Below are positions 8,038-15,987 of a stretch of 64,000 nt of DNA, piece by piece. The notes under the pieces are model-generated. The model was not told the origin of the DNA. It was given only the letters and a program-made list of their open reading frames with translations, and did not search any database. Made by a program: the position numbers and the translations under genes. The DNA is from Nonomuraea pusilla (GTDB taxonomy: Bacteria; Actinomycetota; Actinomycetes; Streptosporangiales; Streptosporangiaceae): assembly GCF_900109355.1 (NCBI RefSeq), contig NZ_FOBF01000006.1, positions 363,969 to 427,968 of the forward strand, read 5' to 3'. Position 1 is the first letter of the stretch; every line of letters starts with the position of its first letter.

Positions 8038-9978
8038 TCAGGGGACCCAGTGGTTGCCGGTCACGGTGATCATGACCTGGAGCTGGATGCTGGCCGAGTA
8101 GTAGCTGCTCGTGTCGATGGGCGTCGCCAGCATCTTGTTCCAGAGGGCGTCGAGCCACGCCTGGCTGCCGGAGTCGGTCATGGCCGCCACGGCGAACGGG
8201 GCGAAGAAGGCCGCCTCGCTGCCGCTGGAGATCTGGGTGCCGTCGAGCTGGTAGCCGATGGCGATCTTGTTCGGGTCGCCGCCGGTCTTGGATCTGATCC
8301 AGGAGTTCAGCTTGCGTGCCGCGGCGAGCGACGCGGAGTCGCCGCTGGTCACGGCGTCGTCGCCGATGCGCCACGGGGTGCGGCAGGCGTTCCACCAGTA
8401 CCGGCCGTCGTTGGGGTCCTCCAGCACCTGGCCCGGCGCGGGCTTCGGGGTGGTGTTGGTGTTGACGACGAAGTCGGGCAGCAGCCCGGTGGCGGGCGCG
8501 TGGTTCGCCTGGAGCGTGCTGATCAGGTTCTGGTGCTTCGACCTGATGGTGTCCCAGGCGGCGTCGCCGGTGGCCTTCCTGAAGGCGCGGAAGTGGTCCA
8601 CCATCCAGTCCGAGGAGCGGGAGAGGTAGTAGTACTGGTCGCCCGAACTGGTCCAGTCGCCCAGCTTGAGCAGGTTCGTGGACGGGTTGACCTCGTCCTT
8701 CTTGATCGCGTTGATGTGCCGCACGGCGAGCTGCTTGTAGTTGTACGTGCCGGAGCTGCCCCACTGCCGGTCGGCCAGCAGCAGCCCGTACGCCACGTCC
8801 ATGTCGCCGTCGGTGGCGCCGTCGCCGCCGTTCACGCTGCGGCAGCTCGTGTCCTGCTCGGCGGCGAGCAGGTCGGGGTTGATCGAGGACGGGTGGTCGA
8901 GCATCCACTTGACCATGCCGTCGAAGATCTTCTTGGCGTCGGGGTCGGCCCCCGCCATCGTGGCGACGATGACCATGCCGTACCCCTGCGCCTCGGCGAC
9001 GTACGGGTGGTCGGCGTCGGGGGAGATCACCTGGTACCAGCCGTTGCCGCAGTTCTGCCGCAGGAACGCCGACTTCCACCGCTGGTAGTAGTCGACCACC
9101 TTGGCGTCGAGCGTGGACTGGCCGCCGGACGGGCGGAGCATGCCCGCCGCGTACGGGATCGCGTGGCTGCCGAACGGCACGCCCACGCCCCCGGCCGACG
9201 GCTGGGTGGTGGCGGTGACGGCGGCGCTCGCCGCCGACAGGTTGCCGGCGGCGTCCCTGGCCTTGACCGTGTAGGTGTAGGAGGTCGAGGGCTGCAGGCC
9301 GGTGTCGGTGTGGGTGGTGCCGCTCGCCGTCGCCACCTGCGTGCCGCCCCGGTAGACGACGTACCCGGTGACGCCCACGTCGTCGGTCGAGGGCGACCAG
9401 CTCAGGCCGACGCTGCCCGACGTGGTGCCGGTCACCGCCAGGTTGCCCGGCACGCTGGGCGGCGTGGTGTCGCCGCCGCCCGCCGGGGCGCCGTACACCT
9501 CGAACTCCCACAGCGAGTAGCCGTACGGGGTGCCGCGCTGGGTGCCGTACACGCGGACGTACCTGCCGTTGCCGGTCAGGGTGAGGTCGTCCACGCCGCC
9601 GTCGCCGGCGCCGGTCGTGTAGACGTCGCTCCAGGTGGACCCGTCGGGCGACGTCTGGACGCGGTACGACTTGGCGTACGCGGCCTCCCAGTTCAGCCGC
9701 ACCCGGCTGATGGCGTGGGTGGTGCCGAGGTCGACGCGGATCCATTCGGGGTCGTGGCCCTCGACGCTGGCCCAGCGGGTGGAGGCGCTGCCGTCCACCG
9801 CCTTGCCGGGCTCGAACCCGGCGGCCTCGACGGAGGACGACGTCGCCGGCTTCCCCTGTGACACCAGGGGGTCGGCGAGCGCCGTCCGCGCCGCAGCGAC
9901 CGCCGGGGGAGCGGTCAGCAGGGGCGCGAGGAGGGCGGCCAGGGCCACGGCGAGCGTGGCGGCTGTCCTTGACTTCAC
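8038..9978 (-). CDS. secreted GH8 glycoside hydrolase with discoidin-like and Fn3 modules
   Basis: 646 residues, GTG start with GGAG 7 nt upstream. Order: signal peptide 1-29; F5/8-type C (CBM32-like) domain about 40-165 with RVDLGTTHAISRVRLNW; fibronectin type III about 172-260; GH8 (alpha/alpha)6 barrel from about 265. GH8 signatures are EAQGYGM (general-acid Glu near 327) and TDGDMDVAYGLLLAD (Asp near 388). GH8 enzymes cut beta-1,4-glucan, chitosan or xylan; the substrate here is undecided. A GTTAG...CTAAC inverted repeat lies just upstream. Co-orientation with the beta-helix gene suggests a small polysaccharide-degrading unit. Confidence 0.92.
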   Translation of the reverse strand: MKSRTAATLAVALAALLAPLLTAPPAVAAARTALADPLVSQGKPATSSSVEAAGFEPGKAVDGSASTRWASVEGHDPEWIRVDLGTTHAISRVRLNWEAAYAKSYRVQTSPDGSTWSDVYTTGAGDGGVDDLTLTGNGRYVRVYGTQRGTPYGYSLWEFEVYGAPAGGGDTTPPSVPGNLAVTGTTSGSVGLSWSPSTDDVGVTGYVVYRGGTQVATASGTTHTDTGLQPSTSYTYTVKARDAAGNLSAASAAVTATTQPSAGGVGVPFGSHAIPYAAGMLRPSGGQSTLDAKVVDYYQRWKSAFLRQNCGNGWYQVISPDADHPYVAEAQGYGMVIVATMAGADPDAKKIFDGMVKWMLDHPSSINPDLLAAEQDTSCRSVNGGDGATDGDMDVAYGLLLADRQWGSSGTYNYKQLAVRHINAIKKDEVNPSTNLLKLGDWTSSGDQYYYLSRSSDWMVDHFRAFRKATGDAAWDTIRSKHQNLISTLQANHAPATGLLPDFVVNTNTTPKPAPGQVLEDPNDGRYWWNACRTPWRIGDDAVTSGDSASLAAARKLNSWIRSKTGGDPNKIAIGYQLDGTQISSGSEAAFFAPFAVAAMTDSGSQAWLDALWNKMLATPIDTSSYYSASIQLQVMITVTGNHWVP

Positions 9979-9993
9979 GGGGCGGCTCCGATC

Positions 9994-10016
9994 GTTAGTT
10001 AAGAAAGCTTCCTAAC
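9994..10016. promoter_or_regulatory. inverted repeat upstream of GH8 gene (probable operator)
   Basis: GTTAG at 9994-9998 and CTAAC at 10012-10016 flank an AAGAAAGCTT core in an otherwise GC-rich region, 16-38 nt before the GH8 start codon. AT-rich TTAGGAAA/TTTCCTAA-like repeats are, from memory, common before actinobacterial glycosidase genes. The inner part here is imperfect. Confidence 0.5.
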
Positions 10017-10125
10017 TTTGAGCGGAGCGTAAGTGGCCGGGAGGCGGCGCGCAAGACCCAACCTGAACCGGGCCCGGCCGGGAGAACGCCGCAACCCGCG
10101 CCAGGACGTCGGCGTCTAACCCGCC

Positions 10126-13100
10126 GTGGAAACGTTGGCGGCAGGGGATCCGCAGCGGATCGGCGGCTACTGGCTGGCGGGGCGGCTCGGGGCGGGCGGC
10201 CAGGGCGTCGTGTACGAGGCGTACGACGCCGGGGGCGCCCGGGTGGCGTTGAAGGTGCTGCACGGCGGCGACCGGCACCGCATGGAGCGCGAGGCGGAGG
10301 CGGCGCGGCGGGTGGCGTCGTTCTGCACGGCCAGGGTGCTCGCCGTGGAACTCGACGGCCCGAGACCGTTCATCGCCTCCGAGTACGTGCCGGGGCCGAG
10401 CCTGCGCCGCGCCGTCACGCAGGGCCGCCGCTTCGCAGGGGACGACCTGGTGCGGCTCGCCACGGCCGTCGCCACCGCGCTCACCGCGATCCACGAGGCC
10501 GGGGTGGTGCACCGCGACCTGAAGCCCGACAACGTCCTGCTCGGCCCCGACGGGCCGCGCGTCATCGACTTCGGCATCGCGCGGACGGCCGACATGTCGC
10601 TGACCAGGACCGGCGAGGTGTCGGGCACGCCGACGTACATGGCGCCCGAGGTGCTGACCGGCGTGCGGGCCGGGCCGCCCGCGGACGTGTTCGCGTGGGG
10701 CGCCGTCGTGGTGTTCGCGGCGACGGGCCGCGACCCGTTCCACGCCGACAACCTGGGCGGCGTCATGCACCGCGTGCTGTCGTCGCAGCCGGACCTCACG
10801 GGGCTGCCCGAGCCGCTCGCGGCTCTGGTGGGGGCGGCGCTGAGCAAGGACCCGGAGGCGCGGCCCGCGGCGCGTGACCTGCTGCTCGCCCTGCTGGCGG
10901 GCGGGATGGCGGGCGGCGTGGCGGGCGGGGTGTCAGGCAGGGTCGCCGGCACGGGCGCGCTCGGGGCGGCCGACACGGGACGGCTCCTCGCGGCGGGCAG
11001 CGCCTCGGGCGGCGGGGTCCGCGGCCTCCATGGCGGGGCCCACGGCGGCGACCCGGCTCTCGGCGCGATCGCCGAGGACGCGTACGCCGCGCTCGCCCCC
11101 GAGGAGCGCGAGCTGGCGGCCGAGGTGTTCCTCAGGCTCGTGACGGTCACGGACGACGGCCAGGAGGCCGCCCGCCGCGCCCCGCTGGAGGACCTGTACG
11201 CCGGCCGCGCCGAGGAGGAGCGCCTGGCCGTCGAGCGGATCCTCGCCGCGTTCGCGTACGTGGTGGCGCACGGCGGCGGCGAGGTGTCGCTGTCACGCCC
11301 CGCGCTGCTGCGCGCCTGGCCGCGGCTGCGGGCCTGGGTGGAGGCCGAGCGGGCCGGCCTCGCCGTGCTGGCGCAGATCAGCGGCGCCGCGCGGCAGTGG
11401 GACGAGCACGGCAGGAAGGACGGCGACCTGTTCCAGGGCAGCCGGCTGGAGACGGCGCTGAACTGGGCCGCGACCGGCCGCCGGCACGTCACGCTGACGC
11501 CGCGCGAGCGCGACTTCCTGCAGGCCGGCACGGCGCTGACCAGGCGGCGGGCCCGGCGCAGGGCGCTCACCACGACCGCGCTGGCCGGGCTGCTGGTCGT
11601 CGCGCTGGCCGCCGGCGGGCTCGCCGCCTGGCAGGGCGCGCAGGCGGCGGCGCAGCGCGAGCAGACCGCCAGGCAGCGCGACGTGCTCGCCGCCAGGCAG
11701 GTCGCGGCCGAGGCCGACGGCATGCGCACCACCGACCCCGTGCTGGCCATGCTGCTCAGCGTCGCCGCCTGGCGGGTGTCGCCGCAGCCCGAGGCCAGGT
11801 CGGCGCTGGTGGCCTCGTCCCAGCAGGACGAGAGCGCCGTCTTCCGCGACCCGCCCGCCAAGGGCGTCGCCAGGCGGACGCTCAGCCGCGACGGGCGCAC
11901 CCTGGTGAGCGTCAGCGAGGACGGCGTCAACCTCTACGACGTGCGCACCGGCCGGCGCACGGGCGGCTGGCCGCTCGGCATGAAGGGCGAGATCCTCCAG
12001 GACCCGTCGCTGAGCAGGTCGGGCCGCCTGCTGGCGCAGACCACCACGGAGGAGCTGGCCGTCTGGGACGTCGCGACCGGCCGCCGCCTGCTCGACCGGC
12101 CGCTGCCCCCCGCGTCGAACGGCGGGCTGAGGGCGGTGTTCGGCGAGCACGAGAGCACGGTCGCGGTCAGCTTCGCCGACGACCTCTACCGGGTGTTCGA
12201 CGTGGCCACCGGCGAGGTGTTCAGCCGCCGCGTGCCCATCGGGGCGGACCTGCTCGTCGACCCGACCGGCAGGCGGCTGCTGCTCCCCGGTGACGGCGGC
12301 TTCAGGGAGGTGACGCTGCCCGGGTGGACCTCCGGGCACCGCTACGCCCGCTGCCGCACCCGCAGGAACGCCGTCGCGTTCACCGCCGACGGCCGCACGC
12401 TCGCCTGCGCGGGCGGCGGGGGCGGCGCGGGAGGCTCCGTCGTGCTCCTCGACGCGGCCGGCGGGCGGGTGCGCGACAGCCGCGACTGGGACTGCGACAT
12501 CTGCGGGTACGCGGTGCGGCTGCGTTTCAGCGCCGACGGCCGCCGCCTGGCCGCCTTCAACGGGCGCGACATCCGCGTCTGGACGGTCGCCGACCACCGG
12601 GAGGTGCTCGCCTACCGCGCGCCGGGCGCGCTGTCCGAGGTCAGGTTCGACGCCGGCGGCGCCACCCTGCGCTACCTCATGGACGACACCGCCGTCAGCC
12701 TCGACCTCGCCCCGCGCGTCCACGCCGTCCGGCTGGGCGGCCACGCCGTCCTGGCGCCCGGCGGCGGGTCGGCCGCCGTCGGCGGGTTCGAGGACAGGTG
12801 GCTGCGGCTGTGGGACCTGCGCCGCCGCGCCGAGGTGGGGCGCGTCCGCGTCGACCCCGAGGCCCTGGGGGCGACCGGTTTCGACGCGACGGGCAGGCGC
12901 CTCGTCGTGGCGGAGCCCGACGTCATCCGCCTCGTGGACGCCGCGACGGGCCGCACGGCCTGGACCGTCCCCACCCCGCACGGCAAGGTCCATCCGCCGT
13001 ACCGGGTGGCGTTCAGCCCCGACGGCAGGACCGTCGCCGTCACCCTCAACCCGAGCGGGCAGACCCTCGACTTCCGGGTGCTCCTGCTCGACGCCGCCAC

Positions 13101-13704
13101 CGGCCGCGTCCTGCACGACAGCCCGAGCACGCTGGACGGCGGCCCGTTCACGCCCGACGGCACCAGGCTCGCCTCCATCTACGGCCGCTTCGAGGACGTC
13201 GCCACCGGCAGGCCCGTGGGCAGCGGCTTCTCCCCGTCCCCCGACGGCGTCAGCGGCGTCGCCGTCAGCAGGAACGGCCTGATGGCGGTCAGCACCGAGG
13301 GATCGGGACGCATCACGCTGTGGGACGTGGACGGGCCGACGGCGCTGCCACCGGCGCTGCCGAGCGCCGGGAGCGCGGTCGGCGTCGCCGGGTTCTCGCC
13401 GGACGGGAGCGTCCTCGCCGGGGTGACAGGCACCGGCGTGCAGCTCTGGGACGTGACCGCGCGACACAGGCTCGGCGGCCCGTTCGTCGCGCGCTCCGTC
13501 GAGGGGATCGATTCGCTGGAGTTCAGCGCGGACGGAAGCATGCTGTACGCCTCGGTCGACGAGGCCGTCCTGGAGATCCCCGTAGGCCCCGAGCGGGTCG
13601 CCGCGGCCGTGTGCCGGCGCGCGGGCCGTGACCTGACCAGGGCCGAGTGGGACAGGCACCTCGAGGACGTCCCCTACCGGCGGGTCTGCCCGGCCTACTC
13701 GTAG
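10126..13704 (+). CDS. Ser/Thr protein kinase - transmembrane - WD40 propeller protein
   Basis: 1192 residues, GTG start. The kinase domain (about 10-260) is complete: GAGGQGVVYEA glycine loop, VALKVL lysine, HRDLKPDN catalytic loop near 129-136, DFGIAR and GTPTYMAPE. Residues about 300-480 contain a helical segment (EERELAAEVFLRLV ... LEDLY ... LSRPALLRAWPRL ... LLFQGSRLE-type region) that in other actinobacterial proteins follows a STAND NTPase P-loop; no P-loop is visible here. A membrane helix lies at about 482-503. About 690 residues of WD40-like repeats follow (LWDLR, VWDVATGR, LWDVTA, FSPDG), probably extracellular. Confidence 0.93.
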   Translation: METLAAGDPQRIGGYWLAGRLGAGGQGVVYEAYDAGGARVALKVLHGGDRHRMEREAEAARRVASFCTARVLAVELDGPRPFIASEYVPGPSLRRAVTQGRRFAGDDLVRLATAVATALTAIHEAGVVHRDLKPDNVLLGPDGPRVIDFGIARTADMSLTRTGEVSGTPTYMAPEVLTGVRAGPPADVFAWGAVVVFAATGRDPFHADNLGGVMHRVLSSQPDLTGLPEPLAALVGAALSKDPEARPAARDLLLALLAGGMAGGVAGGVSGRVAGTGALGAADTGRLLAAGSASGGGVRGLHGGAHGGDPALGAIAEDAYAALAPEERELAAEVFLRLVTVTDDGQEAARRAPLEDLYAGRAEEERLAVERILAAFAYVVAHGGGEVSLSRPALLRAWPRLRAWVEAERAGLAVLAQISGAARQWDEHGRKDGDLFQGSRLETALNWAATGRRHVTLTPRERDFLQAGTALTRRRARRRALTTTALAGLLVVALAAGGLAAWQGAQAAAQREQTARQRDVLAARQVAAEADGMRTTDPVLAMLLSVAAWRVSPQPEARSALVASSQQDESAVFRDPPAKGVARRTLSRDGRTLVSVSEDGVNLYDVRTGRRTGGWPLGMKGEILQDPSLSRSGRLLAQTTTEELAVWDVATGRRLLDRPLPPASNGGLRAVFGEHESTVAVSFADDLYRVFDVATGEVFSRRVPIGADLLVDPTGRRLLLPGDGGFREVTLPGWTSGHRYARCRTRRNAVAFTADGRTLACAGGGGGAGGSVVLLDAAGGRVRDSRDWDCDICGYAVRLRFSADGRRLAAFNGRDIRVWTVADHREVLAYRAPGALSEVRFDAGGATLRYLMDDTAVSLDLAPRVHAVRLGGHAVLAPGGGSAAVGGFEDRWLRLWDLRRRAEVGRVRVDPEALGATGFDATGRRLVVAEPDVIRLVDAATGRTAWTVPTPHGKVHPPYRVAFSPDGRTVAVTLNPSGQTLDFRVLLLDAATGRVLHDSPSTLDGGPFTPDGTRLASIYGRFEDVATGRPVGSGFSPSPDGVSGVAVSRNGLMAVSTEGSGRITLWDVDGPTALPPALPSAGSAVGVAGFSPDGSVLAGVTGTGVQLWDVTARHRLGGPFVARSVEGIDSLEFSADGSMLYASVDEAVLEIPVGPERVAAAVCRRAGRDLTRAEWDRHLEDVPYRRVCPAYS

Positions 13705-14255
13705 TAGGCGTAGAGGGACTTCCAGGTGCCGGAGTACAGGCAGGTGGTCGACGGCTTGGCCGTCTTGCTCTCGGCGCACACCTTGAGCTCGACCTCGCCC
13801 ACGTTCTGCTCGGTGAAGGCGAACCCGAGCGGCTTGCCGTACGAGCAGATGCGGTAGTCGCGGTAGGACAGGTGCGGCTGGTTCCCGGAGTCGAAGGTGC
13901 TGATGCGGAAGACGGCCCGCCCGCAGGAGGACGCGCTCCTGGTGAGGTCGGTGATGGAGCCCTTCACCCTGACGTACGGGGCGGGGGCGGCGGGGTCGTC
14001 CTTCGGCGCGGCCGTCAGCGTGCCCGACGCCTTCGCCCGGTTGCCTGAGGCGGCGTACGGGCCCCAGCGCCTGGCGGCGGCGGCCGGAGAGGCGGCGGAG
14101 GCGGAGGCGGCGGACGCCGTGGACGCCGTGGACGCCGTGGACGCGGTGGACGCCGCGCCGGTGGCGGCCTGGGCGGTGCCCGAGGCGACGACCGGGGCGA
14201 GGGCGAGGACGCCGGCTGCGACGGCGAGTCCGGTGAGGGAGCGCGTGGTCTTCAT
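13695..14255 (-). CDS. secreted protein of unknown function
   Basis: 186 residues, ATG start with GGGAATCCC-type spacing upstream. Signal peptide 1-31, then an (AST)n/Ala-rich low-complexity linker encoded by 9-bp repeats (about 14103-14160), then a compact domain with four cysteines (SSCGRAVF, RICSYG, KVCAES, TTCLYS) that could form two disulfides. I recognise no family. Its 3' end overlaps the end of the kinase gene by 10 bp in convergent orientation. Confidence 0.75.
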   Translation of the reverse strand: MKTTRSLTGLAVAAGVLALAPVVASGTAQAATGAASTASTASTASTASAASASAASPAAAARRWGPYAASGNRAKASGTLTAAPKDDPAAPAPYVRVKGSITDLTRSASSCGRAVFRISTFDSGNQPHLSYRDYRICSYGKPLGFAFTEQNVGEVELKVCAESKTAKPSTTCLYSGTWKSLYAYYE

Positions 14256-14371
14256 CGGGGATTCCCTTCATCCGCTGGTGCCCGCAGCATGACCCCGCCC
14301 GCTTTCAATGCCCTTGCCGTCGCACTGAAGGGGGATTGCAGGGCTTTGCGGTGATCTGCCCGCCGCCGCGT

Positions 14372-15802
14372 TCAGCGGGAGCGCCGCCCGCCGGGCCGCA
14401 GGAGCCGGGTGAGGCGGGCCGCCGTCGTGGCGGCGCCCGCGACGGCCGCCGCGAGCAGCGCCACCGACAGCGGCGCCGCGAAGTACGTGAGCTGCGCCCA
14501 GGTCACCGCCCTGCCGTTCATGAGGAACGAGACGAGGCCGGGGTAGGCCGCGAGGACGGCCACGGGCAGCAGCGCGGGCGCCAGCCGCAGCCCGGCCCGC
14601 CATCGGGCGCGCCCGGCGCGGCGCGCGGCCCAGCGCCCCGCCCGCGCCACCCCCAGCGCGCCCAGCGCCACCGCCACCAGCGCGAACCCGCCCAGCACCA
14701 GCTCGTAGAGCCGCCGGTCCCCGCCGGGCGCCTCGGGCGTCCCGCCCTCGCTCATCGCCGTCAGCCCCTGCATGATCGTGTACGTCTCGTCGGTCAGCGC
14801 CGCGCTGTTGGCCATGACCGCGAAGCCGTACCCCGTCCTCGGCGAGAGGGCCTCGACCGCCGTGTACGTGAACAGGTTGCCCGAGTGCACGAGCTGCCCG
14901 GTGTCGTGGTCGAGCCCCCAGCCCATGCCGTAGTCGCTCTCCCCGACCGGCCGGTGCATGGTCTCCAGGCTCTCCCGGTCGAGCACCGGCCCGCCGTCGC
15001 CCGTCTGCATCAGCAGCCACCTGCCCATGTCGGCGGCCGTCGTGATGACGCCGCCGCTGCCGCTGCCGTCGAGGAAGCCGGGCGCCTCCCGGCGCGGCAC
15101 CCAGGCGCCGAAGACGGAGACGTACCCGTCGGCCGGCCTGACCTGCCGGTCGCTCACCGCGCTGGACGTCATGCCGAGCGGGCCGAAGACGTGCTCGCGC
15201 AGGTAGTCGCCGAACCGCTGCCCGCTCGCCGTCTCGACCAGCCGGGCGGCCAGGTTGTAGTTGACGTTGCAGTACTCCCAGCGCGTCCCCGGGTCGGCGC
15301 GCAGCCGCGAGCCGGACAGGCGCGAGACGTAGTCGGCGAGCGAGGAGGCGTCCTCCAGGGCGTCCATGTCCACGGTGGCGTCGGACAGGCCGGACGTCTG
15401 GTTCAGCAGCTGGCGGACGGTGACGCGGGCCGCGCGCGGGTCGGCCATCCCGAACCCGGGCAACTGCCCGGCCACCGGCTCGTCCAGGGCGATCCTGCCG
15501 CGCTCGGCGAGCGTCATGACGGCCGCCGCCGTGACCGACTTGCTGAGGGAGGCCACCCGCATCGGGGTGTCCTTCGTGACCGGGCGGCCGCCCGAGTCGT
15601 GGCCGTAACCGGCCGCGTGCACCACCCGCCCGCGGTGCGTCACGACCACGGACAGGCCGGGCAGGCCGGTGGACTCCAGCGCCCCTCGCACGTACGCGTC
15701 CACGGCGGCGGGCGTCAGCTCGCCCGGGGACGCGGCGTGGGCGGGCTGGACGGGTGAGGTGGCGAGCGCCAGGGCCGCCAGGGCGGCCGCGAGGGACTTC
15801 AT
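14372..15802 (-). CDS. beta-lactamase-fold serine hydrolase with C-terminal membrane helices
   Basis: 476 residues. Signal peptide 1-23. The class C beta-lactamase/DD-peptidase signatures are present: SLSK (nucleophile Ser near 84) and a tyrosine motif in WEYCNVNYN near 176. A late His-containing motif (LVHSGNLFTY) stands where the KTG-type triad would be. About 110 C-terminal residues hold several membrane helices, anchoring the catalytic domain outside the cell. Likely a D-aminopeptidase, esterase or peptidoglycan-active enzyme rather than an antibiotic-resistance enzyme. Confidence 0.9.
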   Translation of the reverse strand: MKSLAAALAALALATSPVQPAHAASPGELTPAAVDAYVRGALESTGLPGLSVVVTHRGRVVHAAGYGHDSGGRPVTKDTPMRVASLSKSVTAAAVMTLAERGRIALDEPVAGQLPGFGMADPRAARVTVRQLLNQTSGLSDATVDMDALEDASSLADYVSRLSGSRLRADPGTRWEYCNVNYNLAARLVETASGQRFGDYLREHVFGPLGMTSSAVSDRQVRPADGYVSVFGAWVPRREAPGFLDGSGSGGVITTAADMGRWLLMQTGDGGPVLDRESLETMHRPVGESDYGMGWGLDHDTGQLVHSGNLFTYTAVEALSPRTGYGFAVMANSAALTDETYTIMQGLTAMSEGGTPEAPGGDRRLYELVLGGFALVAVALGALGVARAGRWAARRAGRARWRAGLRLAPALLPVAVLAAYPGLVSFLMNGRAVTWAQLTYFAAPLSVALLAAAVAGAATTAARLTRLLRPGGRRSR

Positions 15803-15987
15803 GGGCTTCTCCAGATCGAGTCGGACCAGGGAAACCTACGGAGCGGCCACCCTCCGCCGGATCCGCCGACCGTCCACCGTCGCCCCTGACGAAAGTAAGG
15901 TCCGCCGGCGACCGGCCCGGCGAGGGGTCTTGCCCGATCACCGAAGTCGGCTTTCAATGATCTCCAAACCGGCATATGGAGGAGCCG

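Noticed and set aside
6806..9745. 979-codon open frame on the minus strand
   Set aside because: It is Arg/Gly/Ala/Pro-rich text lying over the beta-helix and GH8 genes in another frame; a shadow produced by high GC.
11293..14271. 992-codon open frame on the minus strand
   Set aside because: Antisense to the kinase-WD40 gene, which has all kinase and WD40 motifs in its own frame.
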